From Dermatemys mawii (lineage: Eukaryota > Chordata > Testudines > Dermatemydidae): a stretch of 64,000 bases of DNA. Numbering within the stretch: the first letter of the stretch is position 1; each line of letters begins with the position of its first letter. Position numbers and translations under genes: made by a program. Location: the NCBI GenBank assembly GCA_007922305.1, contig ML677334.1, positions 23,853,074-23,917,073 of the forward strand, given 5' to 3'. The notes under the pieces were generated by a model. That model was given only the letters and a program-made list of their open reading frames with translations. It did not search any database and was not told the DNA's origin. Shown one piece after another: positions 11,230 to 22,701 of this stretch.

Positions 11230-11402
11230 CAGCCACTAGGTTGCTGCAGAGCAATACCAGGCATTCCCTTTCCCAGGAAAATACCATGCTGTCACCATAA
11301 TGCTTCCAGAAGTCCAGCATGGACTGTGGAAGAGAAGGGATCAAACCTGTGTTTTTTGCATGGCAGCAAAGGATACTAAAGCATAGCGCTACCAGGCCAA
11401 CT
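11230..11402 (-). mobile_element. tRNA-derived SINE-like sequence
   Basis: On the minus strand, TGGTAGCGCTATGCTTTAG resembles a pol III A box region. About 40 bases further, GGTTTGATCCC (11337-11347) is one base from a B box. The order and spacing fit a tRNA-like head followed by an unrelated body. The right edge abuts the solo LTR at 11422. It is not an intact tRNA gene, because the stems do not pair properly. Confidence 0.45.
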
Positions 11403-11421
11403 TTTATTTATTATTAATTAG

Positions 11422-11931
11422 TGTAAGGGCGCGAAAGACATTGTCACGAATGAGTGCTAGGCGCTCTCCCCCTTGACTCCAGGGAAGGAAAGGGTGTTCA
11501 TGCCCCCCGCCACTCCTGGGAAGGAAGGGGTACTCAAGGTTAGTGTTATCAGTTCCTGCTCTGTTTTTGTATAGTTCTCAGACCGAATTGAATCGGTGCC
11601 CAGTATTTATCTATAGTGTGTAAACTAATAAAAAAAATAGTAAAACACCTGCTTGTATTATTTAATCCCAATTAAAACAAAAACAAGGTATTAGTTATTC
11701 ATAAAATATGTATAAAATGCAAATGCTTCAGTTATTTCTTTGCCTGTATTCTCACACTTAGTGGGCTTCTTCCCCGGGCATTGCTCCAATGTGCTGGGTC
11801 CCCGTTCAGTGACAGCAGCGAGCGAAGCCCCCGCTACAGGTGTGTCACTTTGCCTTCAATAAACTCACTACTTCTATTCAACAGCTGTTTGTGTGCATCG
11901 TTCCTACGGGACACAAAAGTATCCTGCAACA
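11422..11931 (+). mobile_element. solo LTR of an endogenous retrovirus-like element
   Basis: The segment starts TGTAAGGGCGCG and ends CCTGCAACA. Flanks ATTAG and ATTAT agree at four of five bases, as expected for an aged target duplication. A TATA box (TATAAAA, 11711-11717) is followed about 145 bases later by AATAAA (11858-11863), then a U5-like tail. This is the normal U3-R-U5 order. No primer site or coding region follows, so it is a recombined solo LTR. Confidence 0.65.
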
Positions 11932-12834
11932 ATTATTATTTTTACATCAATAATGGCTTTGGAAAAATAGAATTCCCAATCCAAATTGCATATTTGAACT
12001 ACAAAAGGGATGTGTATCTGTGTGTGTGTTTGGTTTTCTATATATGCATCTTCTTCACAGTGAAGTTGGAACTGACCTAGTAAAGCTTCTGATCATCAGA
12101 AGTGCTACCATTGTCACATTACATATTTAACAGATTCGATTTTAAAGCGAAACGCCACAAACGCAGTTTTAAAATTCAGACATTTTAATCAGTAGTTATG
12201 TATAGAAAAATGATATCTGAATGCCTAAGCATAGACCTGATTCCCAGATATAGAATACGAGTGCCTAATTTTGACAATGAAGTTTGAAAATTGAAGTCTC
12301 AGTTGCAAAAAAGCAACTTTTGTCTCCCACAAACCCTCTACCCCTTCCATCCTTGTGGCCATTCTTTTGAATGCAAAGTTACAGACCTTCTTAGTTAATT
12401 ATTGTAACATCAAAAGTCTTTGACATGAAAGGGACCAAGCAGTGGCTATAGGAGATAATGATTTGTTTATAACAATAATTTAAACAGTATATAAAAAGGA
12501 TAAACATGTGTGTCCTGCCAACATTTGCTTTATGTAAGTTTCAGTAATTGACTCTCTTGGCTTCCCCCTTTCAAATGTTTCTCCCTTTAAAAATAAAACA
12601 AATTGCAGAGGAGAAAAATCTTTCATGTTTAAGGAGGTTTCTATTTAATATGCTATAGGGGATAGCTAGAAATAAAATATACACTCATGTAGTACAATAA
12701 AGGATAGTTTGCATTTAGAGATGTCTATATTCTGTTTCTGGTATGTAGTGGTTTTTATGCTTACTGACTGTAACAGCAATCCAGTCCAAAATGTTCCACC
12801 CTGAAGTGTGTGGAAAGTTTATTACTTACTAGAA
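11932..12834. other. intron sequence, nothing recognised
   Basis: AT-rich sequence between a solo LTR and a CORE-SINE copy. No coding frame, RNA gene or repeat was recognised. Confidence 0.5.
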
Positions 12835-13065
12835 AGTCTAAGGATCTTACTTACTTTCATCCAAGGTTCTCAAAACACTTCACAAACATTTAATTAAGCC
12901 TCACAACTTTCTCTGAGGAAGGTAAATATCTATTATATTCCTTTTCCAAATGGCTAATCTGACTTGCCAGCGATCACCCATGAAAACTGGTAGCAGAGCA
13001 GTGGAGAGAATCCAGAAGTCCTGACTTCCAGTGCTGTGTTCTAACCACTGATCCACATGCCCCAT
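12835..13065 (-). mobile_element. CORE-SINE (MIR-like) copy
   Basis: Read on the minus strand it shows the MIR/CORE-SINE order. A segment complementary to CCAGAAGTCCTGACTTCCAG comes first, then GACTTGCCAG (on + at 12961), then a tail complementary to ACACTTCACAAACATTTAAT and GCCTCACAAC. A second, shorter copy is at 15340-15430. The diagnosis is from memory of the family. Confidence 0.65.
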
Positions 13066-13139
13066 TATTGTATTGACCAGCATGCAAAAGACTTGTAAAC
13101 AATGGCAAGACAGTGGAACTGTACAATTTACCTTCAATT

Positions 13140-13840
13140 TCTAAAGTCACTTATTGGAAGGTTTTAAAAAACCCAGGAATTCTCATTAGATTCATTCTTA
13201 CATCTTTTTCCTCCTGTGCATAGGGTACCCACCAATTTCCACCTTTTATTTTAATCTTGTGCTGATCTCCTAAGACGTCGGAGTGTCCTGTTGATGGATT
13301 AATCTTCTTTCTCTGTTCTGCATAGTGTTTCTCTACATCACCCTCTTTTTCTCTTCCGGGTGGTGTCAATATTATCACTTGATGTGCAAGTTGTGCTGTT
13401 GGCACCTTTAAAGCATGTCCTAAATATTTCTGTTGTCATCTTACACGTTTGATTCTTTAGGTTGATTTGCTTTACTTAGAATTTCTGATATTGCAAGAAA
13501 CTTTTTCCAATGACTTTGAAAGATCTTTTGCAGGCATTTACTTTGGAATGAGTTCATCTTCTTCTTTTCAGTTTGCAGTGTAGATTTCAATGACTCTTTG
13601 TGTCAGTCCCAATCACGCTACTTTTCTAAATCTTTTCAAGTTTACGAAAATTGTTTGCTGCTTTTGATATTTGTTGCTTGACATTAAGCATGGAGTATTA
13701 CCATCGTTGCACATATCACTCCCTAGATGGGTAAAATGCCTCATTAGTTCTAGAGTTTCTCCATCTACTCTGAGGGTTGCTTTTGGGAGAGTGATAGGCA
13801 TATATGTTGACTTCTCCTTGCTGATGAACAAGTTGACTTA
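13140..13840 (-). pseudogene. LINE reverse transcriptase remnant
   Basis: A minus-strand frame at 13831-13613 contains LRVDGETLELMRHFTHLGSD followed by NDGNT. This resembles the segment just after the reverse transcriptase core in RTE/R1-type LINEs (usual form: V-x-x-F-x-YLGS ... DG). Downstream on the same strand, 13405-13151 keeps another open stretch, probably the degenerate C-terminal region. Frames are broken and no endonuclease or catalytic YADD box is present. The clade is uncertain. The Harbinger element begins just to its right, at 13851. Confidence 0.5.
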
Positions 13841-13850
13841 TTTTTGCCAT

Positions 13851-14279
13851 GGCCTTGTCTACACTACACAGTTTTGTCAACTGATATAATTGCATTGTTT
13901 GTGCATGTTCCGACAATGCTTCTTCTGTCGGCAGAGCATATCCACAGTTGGTGCTCTAGTACAGGTAGTGAGAGCAGTGCTCTGTGGGTAGTTATCTCAC
14001 TGTGCTACTCACCACCTTCTGCAGGTAGGAATTTGGGAAGGTGGAGTAGATTACAGTGCATCATGGGTGTGGGTTCAATGTCCCATTATGAAGTTTCTTC
14101 CATCCCAGGATTCCATGGGCTTCCAACTGAATTTCATGGCATGTATCAAAGGCTCCCGTTTACCATACGCCTGCCATCTCTGTCTGAAAGGATGGATCCT
14201 GCACCACTCTCTACTGTTGTGGTCACTGTTATGAAAACATCACAGCTGGTCATGCACTATATCATGAGAACTTAGTCTG
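13851..14279 (+). mobile_element. Harbinger element, left terminus and 5' region
   Basis: GGCCTTGTCTACACTACACA at 13851 matches the terminal inverted repeat style of turtle Harbinger elements. The following segment includes a CTGTGGGTAGTTATCTCACT stretch and TACAGTGCATCATGGG, similar to the GTGCATTATGGGCAGCTATC of the 20209-20904 element. The reciprocal right terminus was not found and no TTA/TAA target duplication is visible here. Confidence 0.5.
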
Positions 14280-15334
14280 AATGGGAATCGGAGTTGCCTG
14301 ACCTGCAGTGTGCCATGGAAAGAAACAACACCACCAGATTACTTTTGACATTCATGGAGCAGCTGAACAGGGTGGACTGTCAGTTTTGGGCTTAGGAAAC
14401 AAGCACTGAGTGGTGGGACCACATCGTTATTCAGGTCTGGGGTGAGGAGCAGTGGCTGCAGAACTTTTTATGAGGAAAGCCACTTTCCGGGTACTGTGCA
14501 CGGAGCTCACCCCAGCACTGTGGGGCAGGGACATTAAAATGAGAGCTGCCCTCTTGGAAGAGAAGTGCATGGTGATTGCAGTGTGGAAGCTGGTAATGCC
14601 AGACTGCTACCATTCAGTCACGAATCAGTTTGGAGTCGGGAAGTACACCGAGGAGGGGGCTGCATTAACGCAAGTGTTCAGGGACATTAATCACCTCCTG
14701 CTACAAAGGACTGTGACTCTTGGCAATGTGCGTGAAATAGTTGATGGCTTTGTGGCAATGAGATTCCCTACCAGCAGTGGGGTGATAGGTGAAACACAGC
14801 CGAATTTTGACCCCGGACCATCTTGTGATGTGGTACATCAATAGAAAGGGGTACTTCTCTATGGTATTGCAGGCACTTGTGGATCACCGTTGGTGTTTCT
14901 CTGACATCAACACAGGGAGGTCCGGGAAGATGAACGACGCACACATCTTCAGGAACACTGGCCTTTACGGAAAGCTGCAAGCAGGGACTCTCATTCCAGG
15001 GCAGAAGATTCCAGTGTGGGATGTTGCAATGCCCATAGTTATTCTGGGAGACCTGGGGTACCTCATCCTCCCATGGCTTATGAAGCCTTACATGGGAAAC
15101 CTGGACAGCAGCAAGGAGTGCTTCAACAATAGGCTGAGCAGGTGCAGAATGACAGTTGAATGTACATTGGGCAGATTAAAAGCACGCTGTCACTGCCTGT
15201 ATGGCAGATTAGACCTAAATGAAGACAATAGTACCATGGTCATAGCAGCCTGCTGTGTGCTCCATAAGATTTGTGAGGCTAGGATGAAAAGTTTCCCTGG
15301 GTTGGAGCGCAGAGACAGATCGCCTGGCTGCTGA
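14280..15334 (+). pseudogene. broken PIF/Harbinger (HARBI1-like) transposase
   Basis: Two overlapping frames (14452-14844 and 14789-15334) encode successive parts of a DDE transposase of the HARBI1-like family. The N-terminal part has WKLVMPDCYHSVTNQFGVGK and INHLLLQR. The catalytic part has INRKGYFSMVLQALVDHRW, DINTGRSGKMNDAHIF, LGDLGYLILPWLMKPY with the second Asp at 15050-15052, and VECTLGRLKARC with the Glu at 15158-15160. The Asp-containing IDGTH-type motif is changed to IGETQ, removing the first catalytic Asp, and a frameshift near 14800 separates the halves. An upstream segment to about 14280 still reads like the N-terminal linker but has stops. It is dead as an enzyme. Confidence 0.8.
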
Positions 15335-15339
15335 ATTTG

Positions 15340-15430
15340 AGCATGGTCACACAGTGAGGCAGTGGCAGAGCCAGGAATCTCACTGCTCCATCCTCTGCTC
15401 AAACCACCAAAGGACTCCTTGGAAAACAGC
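15340..15430 (-). mobile_element. CORE-SINE (MIR-like) fragment
   Basis: GGTCACACAGTGAGGCAGTG followed by GCAGAGCCAGGAATCTCACT is the classic complement of the MIR/CORE-SINE centre. It directly follows the transposase remnant. Confidence 0.6.
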
Positions 15431-15740
15431 AGATAAATTGATGAGAACACGTGGCAGCTCAGCAGATGCCTTTCCTCAGTCCCTCCTGATTTCTGCCTGG
15501 TGTTGGGTGGCAGAAGCTCTCAGATCCCATGCCCCATAGTAACACCCTTGAATTGCTCAGATTCAGATGTATGCCAGCCCCATGCAGACACGTCCATTTT
15601 CTAAGGAATGAGAAAATGAATGGAAGGTAAGTTATTAATTGTATCATAGTTTAAAGTTTAAAAACTCTGTGTAGAGTAATACTGGCTATTTAACAATATA
15701 TTTAATCAGTGTGAAGTATGCATATAATCTAAATACAGAC

Positions 15741-15835
15741 CTTGGGGATAGATCCCCAGCTGGCGTAACCTTTCATAACTCTGTTGGACTCCACTGGAGT
15801 TAACAGTTTACGTCAGCTGAGGATCTGTACCCTCG
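15741..15835. repeat. palindromic MITE-like repeat
   Basis: ATCCCCAGCTGGCGTAA on the left and TTACGTCAGCTGAGGAT on the right are near-perfect inverted arms. The centre GGACTCCACTGGAGTTAA is also partly palindromic. It is a short inverted element with no coding. Confidence 0.6.
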
Positions 15836-18139
15836 TCCAGAGAAGCTGACGTCAAGGGAACCTGCAATTTTCAGCACCTCCCAGGATAGAGCCCTTGAAC
15901 ACCAGAAATCCTTATTCTGTATTTTGCACAACATTTCTAAGGAGTTGTTAAGGAATTTGAACTGCTTGTAGTGCACAGATGTTTTGTGAAGCTTGTTATT
16001 TTCTGTGTTGGAGGTTATGAGTCAGATTACTGTTACCAAAATGTTTATGTGAAATCATTTCTGAGTCATATATTTGCATCATATACAACCTGTCTGACAA
16101 TCAAAACATTCAGCACTCAGCTAATGACTACATTAAGTTTTCCAACACTCTCATCCAACATAACATAATTAGACAGAAAAGTGCAGTATATTACTTTGAC
16201 AGGGTTCTCCATGTGTCTTATAAGATAATGGCAAGACATCAGAATTACTCTTCTTTTAAATTGTCAGATGAATATGCACCTCACTGTATGAAACAAAGAT
16301 TGGAAAAAAAAGTCCTATATAAAAAATACAGTTAAAATGGAATTAAATGCTCTCTAACTACTGAAAACTAGCTCTTTTTAAAACCGAAATAAATGTTAAA
16401 TCCAGGTTGGGATTTGGATTTGGGATTGATGAGAACACTCTTTTTCTCTGCTAATAGGTATTTGATTAGTCTTGAATATTTGTATGGAAAAGCTGCTTGA
16501 CTACCAGAATGCTACAGCTGTCCAGGAGACTGTTTGATAGTTTCTGTACAATACAGTTTACAAGAGGGAACTGAAACATTTTTAATAGCTTGGAAGATAT
16601 AAACAGCCTGCAAACTACAACTTAATGCAGATTCTGTTTATCTGTTCTGTAACTTCTAGCATGAGTAGAGGGTTTATTTGCAAAAATAGTTTGACTAAGA
16701 CAGACTTTTAAAATATATATATTTACTCTAAATGTATGTGAGGAGAGTGGCAAGAATGTTCATTATTGCATACCACTCAAAGATTTAAAAAACAGTAACC
16801 TCCTCTTGACTATTTGTTTTCTTAGCAGAAAGGTTCTTTTTTTTGCCTTGATATCGAGTGAAAGATCAGAGGACTAGGAAAAATACTAATTTAAATTAAA
16901 AATAATAGGTTGCAATCGATGTGGTGGGAATTTTTTTGGGTGGGGGATTGGTTTGTCTCTGTTTTTTACATCACTCCTGCTGAAAAACATGCAGGGATTT
17001 AAATGGAAAATTATTTTAAGACTGATTTGTCAGATGCAGTATGAAAATTTGGTTTACAGACTTTCAAAATTGGTGTTTGGTATCTGCATTACATGTGTGG
17101 ATGGCACTGGCAGGCCTTTTCACATAAAATACCATTGGATTTCATCACTTTTACTAGATTGGCATAGTGCAAACTGCAAGATGGAAGATGACATTCTTTA
17201 TGTTTGTGGTGAAAAAAGTCAAGTATGGGCAATATAGTAATGGCCTTATCTGACTGTGAATGACTAAACAGTGCCTGGTAATTAGTGAGCCTTTATTTGA
17301 AGCAATAAAAAAAGCTTCCCCATGTGCTGTGAGCACCATCTTTGCTTATTCACCCTCTTTGGCTAGCATCAGTGGCAAATGTATAATTGGACTATGAGGA
17401 CCAATATATTGTAAAGTGTAGTGGAAAATGCCAAGAAAAATCTGTTGGATGAAGTCCATTTGTCCTGAGTTAATTTGTAGCCCTGTAAACAAAACACAGC
17501 TGCTGAGTGTAGGATCAGTGTTCAAAGTGGTAGAAACAGTGATGCATTGCTAGTAAGATTGCAGCAGGAAAAATGTGTAACATATGAGGGTGCAGTACAG
17601 CTCAGTTCTGATTAATTGTTTCTGTTTATATCTTTTCATATATTTATTATACTATAGGTTAAATTGACTGAGTATGTTTATACTTCCCAGTCATTCACCT
17701 GAGACTGTCAGAGTATTAACTCAGTATTGACTGAGCTGATAATTCTGAACTTTTGAAGTTCTGAATTAGAGTCCCTTTTCTTTTCTATCAATATGCTATC
17801 AATTCATTCTTCATTCCTTCATAGCTCCCTCTTGCCCCCCAAGTGCTCTGTGTGTGTGTATGTGTGTGTTTGTGCAACTTTCATTTGTCATTTCAACTTT
17901 AAAATCCTGTATCATCAAATAAATGACATGAGAATTAGAGCATTAGAAACCTTGGGGTCAAGTCTGCGAGGTCACTGGCAAATGCAACAGCACTTACACT
18001 GTAATTTGTCTTGTAGCCCAGTTACATGTTTTGACATCCCTGCACTGATTAATTGCTCTGAAAAAGTCGAGGATAGTCTCAGTTGCTGCAGTAGAAAAGA
18101 GGTTTTCTTTTCCCGCCACCTCAGTTATTTACAGAGGAA
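15836..18139. other. intron sequence, nothing recognised
   Basis: AT-rich with short chance ORFs, a small TG-rich tract near 17851-17873 and no recognised element. Confidence 0.5.
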
Positions 18140-18235
18140 TTATTGTATTATGTGTTTACAGTGCCTAGAACACTGGGGTCCCAACCCCTGACTGGGGCTT
18201 CTAGGTGCTACCACAAGACAATTATAAATAATGGT
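18140..18235 (+). repeat. old interspersed repeat fragment
   Basis: TACAGTGCCTAGAACACTGG, then a CAACCCCTGACTGGGGCTTC stretch and TAGGTGCTACCACAAG, match a tail I associate with CORE-SINE or LINE 3' ends in reptile genomes. A related segment lies at 45365-45420. The family is uncertain. Confidence 0.4.
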
Positions 18236-19220
18236 AAAATGCATGTGCTGTATTAGCATGCATTTCTTTTCATTACAGAAGACTGAAGATACTAATTTGT
18301 GTTTCCTCACTTAGTTCACGAAAACTAAGGAGGCCTGGAGACTATATAATTCAGGTAGAGGAAATTAGAGAATGAATATGGCAAGCTCTAGATCACTGGG
18401 TCACATCCAGCCCAGGTTGGTAGAGCCTGAAACAAAGCTGGATGAAAAATCTCTGACGGAATGCTGATGATTCAAAATAGAAAATGTTTGACTTGAGATA
18501 GTTTGATTTTAGATGAAGTTGCAACAGAAACCAGGAAGGTTTTGGAAATCTGCCAGGCTCCTCAGCAACTCACCTGGGGGCGGGGGTCTGCTGTAGAGCC
18601 CTGGCTTCCAAGTGCTGGGATTCTTCTGCAGCTCACCGGGGCAGCTATTGTGGAGTGGGAATTCCAGCATCCCAGCTCTTCTGTCTTTTGCCAGACAAGC
18701 TGGCAGGGAACCTAGCAGGGTGGACTCACTTAAATCATTTATTTTCATCAGCTTTTCCATTTGTACTTAAGCTACTTTCTAAGAAAGGTGCATTCTCATT
18801 GGTTGATATAACCACTAAAACATGTTGATTTACAACTACTGTAAATAGAGCCTTTATACTAGGTTTGGTATATCTTTATGCTAGATCTACCAGGGATGCT
18901 ATAATTATATACATTTATTTAAGCAATTCACAGCTTAATATTTTCAGATTCTTATTAATCATACCTTTTAGTATGTTAAAATGGTGAACGATATAGTTCT
19001 TATTTACTAGATAATTAACTTTTTGCTCATAAACTACGCCAAGCTGCATTAGGATGGTAATTGAATTTAATTAGACACACAACTGCATATATCTTTATTT
19101 TTGTTAAAACAACATTCAATGTTTAGCTATATAAACTTCTCTTTTCAAAACATGTTTCACATTTACAGCTAAATGATTTATTAAACAGAGGGATTAACTG
19201 TAGCCAGTGAATTAAACTGA
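18236..19220. other. intron sequence with a GC-richer patch
   Basis: Mostly AT-rich. Positions 18550-18720 are GC-richer (CACCTGGGGGCGGGGGTCTG) and may be a repeat fragment, but I could not place it. Overlapping short ORFs on both strands of this patch look like chance. Confidence 0.4.
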
Positions 19221-19298
19221 TTATTTCAGGTCAGCCTGGGAAGATTTTCAAATATGGCCAAGTGAAAGTGACTGGAGCTTAAGTTCCTGCTTTCCTAA

Positions 19299-19543
19299 GG
19301 GCTTGTTTACACGTATAGCACCGCAGCAGCACAGCTGCACCGCATCCGGTGAAGATGCTCTATGCTCTCCCATTGGCATAATAAAACCACCTCTGTGAGT
19401 GGTGGTAGCTAGGTCGCTGGGAGAAGATCTCCCACCGACATAGCACTGTCCACACTGGTGCTTATGTCAGTTTAACGTACGTCACTCAGAGGGGTGAATA
19501 AATCATAAGTTACACTGACATAAGCTATAGTGTAGACGTAACC
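19299..19543. mobile_element. Harbinger-type MITE, 245 bp, TAA duplication
   Basis: GGGCTTGTTTACACGTATAG at the left end and CTATAGTGTAGACGTAACC at the right are inverted repeats with a few mismatches. The element is flanked on both sides by TAA (19296-19298 and 19544-19546), the 3-bp duplication typical of PIF/Harbinger. It has no coding and was presumably moved by a Harbinger transposase such as that remnant at 14280-15334. It splits an older repeat whose halves lie at 19221-19298 and 19544-19605. Confidence 0.85.
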
Positions 19544-19605
19544 TAAGTCTCTTGAAAATGAGACAGTCTCCTCAGTTGCTTAGGCTGACCTATTTTGCCA
19601 TATTT

Positions 19606-20208
19606 ATAAAGCTCAAAACTTAGATGTTTCCCGTTGATTCTTTCTTTATATAGACAATCTTTTTACTTTTTGATAGAGCTCATGAATTCAACGTATTTAT
19701 TTAAATATTAAGAGATTATAGTAAGTTTAGGCCTTAGCATGTTTTGTATTAAATTCAGATTTCATTTTAAACAAATTTGTTTTTAAAAAGAAAAAAATAT
19801 ATAATTTAAATAAAAAAATCAAATTTGAATTTAAAAAAATCTTTTTTTTTTTTTTAAAAGAGTATAGATTTTTATTCACCCTGGAGTGTGGATGCCCTGG
19901 GACTGCTAGCTGTAGGGCATGTGGGTTGTTTGCAGCCCAGTTCCCAGGGACCATAGCTCCGGGGTAGCCTACCAGGAGGACTGTCCCGAAGCTGGGATTC
20001 CATTCCCTTTTGTGGAAGACTTCACAATTTTTGGTTTTCATGCTATTCATAATGAAACCCGATTTCAAGATATCAACATGTTCATGGAATGGAATTACCT
20101 TTCTCAGCACAGCTGTAGTCTGAAAGTCCTTGCCATTAAGTTGAATTCCCAATGGCCATCAGATATAGGTTTGTGGGCTCAGTCCCGTCTCCAGGTGATA
20201 GTTGTTGT
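19606..20208. other. intron sequence with A/T-rich low complexity
   Basis: Positions 19780-19860 are nearly pure A/T with long T and A runs. The rest has no recognised feature. Confidence 0.5.
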
Positions 20209-20904
20209 GGGCTTGGTTACACTTACAGCTTTATAGCACTTTTGGTTATACCCGCCTTCAGATACAGCTCCAGGGATAGCGCTCCAACGTGTCCACACTC
20301 ACAGCCACAACCGCACTGGCGTGGCCACATTTGCGGCACTTGCAGCAGCAAGGGGAGTGGTGCATTATGGGCAGCTATCCCAGCATTCAGCTGGGTGCAA
20401 CGTGCTTTTCAAACGAGGAGGGCGAAGGGGAAGGTGTTGTGTGTATGCGGAGGGAGAGAGCGAGTGGATTTTTGGCATGCTGAGAGTGTGTCAGCAAACT
20501 GTCTTTGAAATGCGAAGCCTGTTACTCTTCTCCTTCTTGCTCGCTCACAAGTTAAACATTTGTCTTGTTGATTTGCCGAGTTACAGCTAAGCTCTGAAAA
20601 CGTACTTCCGCATTCCTCCAGCCGAGTTCAAAACAAAGGGAAGAGAGGCTTAATTGACTTAAATAGCTTAGGGGCAGTTCCAGAGATCACTCAAAGCGCT
20701 GCATTGTTACTACCCATTTACACTGGAGCTAAAGCGGAGCACCCAATACGCTATAGCTCTTAATCCTCTGGCAAGGAAGATTACCAGGACCGATATAACC
20801 GTGGACTTATAGTGCTCTACGTGCCTCGCCAGTCTGGACGGGTAGTGAGTTATAGCGCTCCTGGCGGCTTTGTAGCGCTATAAAGTGCTAGTGTAATCAA
20901 GCCC
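20209..20904. mobile_element. non-autonomous DNA transposon, 696 bp
   Basis: The termini GGGCTTGGTTACACT and AGTGTAATCAAGCCC are inverted repeats matching at 14 of 15 bases. Further arms follow inside (TTTATAGC/GCTATAAA). The internal GTGCATTATGGGCAGCTATC resembles the 5' region of Harbinger elements. Flanks TGT and TAT are not a clean 3-bp duplication. Overlapping ORFs of 60-120 codons inside have no transposase features. Confidence 0.75.
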
Positions 20905-21666
20905 TATGTTGCCATCCTAACTAGCACCCTCTTTTGCATTCTAACAACAGAGGCTCTTGCTTGAATGGGCACAGAGACTAAACTGACCTGAACTCTCTTA
21001 TCTTTAAAGGTCAGCCTCTAGGACATGGTTGTGGGCTAGTGTGGGGAAACTCTTACTGCTGTTACCTCTGCTGTACTTATTCTGTAGATATGCTGATACA
21101 GAGAATTGAGCATTCCAAGGCTGTCAATCTGGCCTCTTCCCAAACCAGGAAATTAAGTCAGACGCAGGTTCTTATTGCTACCAAAAACAAACAACTCTCC
21201 CAATCCCTCATAAATAGTAAATTTGTAACACTTGGATTAGTTTCTGGGGTGATGCTTTGTACATTTCCACTTTTATACCAGTCTGGCAAAAAGTTAATTG
21301 AAATGTCAAATCTAAGTATTCTAATGTAAATATATGCATTTATTGAATCGCTTATTCATAAAGCTAATGCTACTTTAACCCCACACAAAGCGGCTGAAGC
21401 CTGTCTTTTCTTGCTACTGAATCTGTATTTTAATAACATAAAATTGACTGTCCAAAATTAAGTTTATGATCATTGGCACTTTATTTTCTAGCTAGCAATG
21501 TACATATTCTTGGCTTTGGACCTTGCCAATTTAGGATGGGGAAAACTTGGTTTTATACCACTAGTCCTCTTAATAGTTGATAAAATTAAAGGACTCAATG
21601 AATAAATCAGAACTTTTCTTTTCTCAGCCATCTTTTATTTTAAATCAACAGAACTAGTAAATCAAA
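20905..21666. other. intron sequence, nothing recognised
   Basis: Single-copy-looking sequence between two DNA transposons. A 96-codon ORF (21039-21329) has no recognisable domain. Confidence 0.45.
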
Positions 21667-21953
21667 GGGTATGTCTTCACTACTGCGGGTAGCCGTTGAT
21701 CTTCTAGCGATCGATTTCTCATGTCTTGTAAAGACGCGAGAAATCGATCACCAGCGCTGCCCCCGTTGACTCCGTAACTCCAGCTTGACCGGAGGCATAA
21801 GCTGGAGTCGATGGGGGAGTGCGCCGCTGACTGCCGTGGCCGTGAGGACGGCAGGTAAATCGGCTGCAGATACGGCAAGCAAATCGGCTGAGATTCACAT
21901 AGCTGAAGTTGCGTATCTGCAGTCGATCCCCCCCCTCTAGTGAAGACCAGCCC
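21667..21953. mobile_element. MITE, 287 bp
   Basis: GGGTATGTCTTCACTACTGC and CTAGTGAAGACCAGCCC form imperfect terminal inverted repeats. Inside, GATCGATTTCTC and GAGAAATCGATC form a further hairpin around 21710-21752. Flanking trinucleotides AAA and ATA differ by one base. CpG content is higher than in the neighbouring intron, so it is probably not very old. Confidence 0.7.
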
Positions 21954-22701
21954 ATAATGTAAATACTTGGCTGGCTCACTTACAATTTAGAATAAATTTC
22001 TGGATTGATGAAAATTGTAGTTTTTAGGCTCACATTTTGGACTTTTATTCCTGTTGAGTTATAGTACCGGTATTCTGCAAGTAATGTAATTGATGTAATT
22101 GATGAGGTTTGAGGAATAAGGTAATACTCAATATGAGTAAGAGTGGAATCTTAGCAGGTGTAAACAAAAGCAAGATATGGGCTTGGGTTTATCTACCATT
22201 TCCAGATAATACTGACCATGAAGAAGCCAGGCCTTCTCATCCTCAGAAATCATTTTATTTATCCATTTCAGTTCTCTCCCTAGTATCCTCTTACTGACAA
22301 TGAGAAGAAGCAGAAATCCTCCATCGGTGAAGCCTCAGAATTTCATGCAGTCACAGACTTAGACCTTACTCACTTCCTTGAGTTTGCCTCGATCTCCTGT
22401 CAGGATTAATTTTATTACTTCTCATCGTGCCAGCAACTTCAGAGAAGTTGAAGGGAATCAAGGAGAAACTTCCTATTTGTCTGGTTGTATAGGCCTCCAT
22501 GGCATTCAGAATAACTGGGGAGTTAAAGAAACCATTTAGAAGGAGAAAGTCTTCAGTTCTACTCAGGATTTCTCTATCTACTAGTTTGACACTTTAATCT
22601 CTTTGTGAATTGTCAACAAAAAGGTTTTGATTTTTATCAGTTGTCAGTTACTTGACAATTTCCAGGCAAATGTATTTCAATCAAAGTTGTCTGTGACCTG
22701 C
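21954..22701. other. intron sequence, nothing recognised
   Basis: No coding, RNA or repeat signature was recognised. Confidence 0.45.

Noticed and set aside
11337..11402. Possible tRNA gene on the minus strand
   Set aside because: A- and B-box-like motifs exist but acceptor and other stems do not pair, so a SINE head is more likely.
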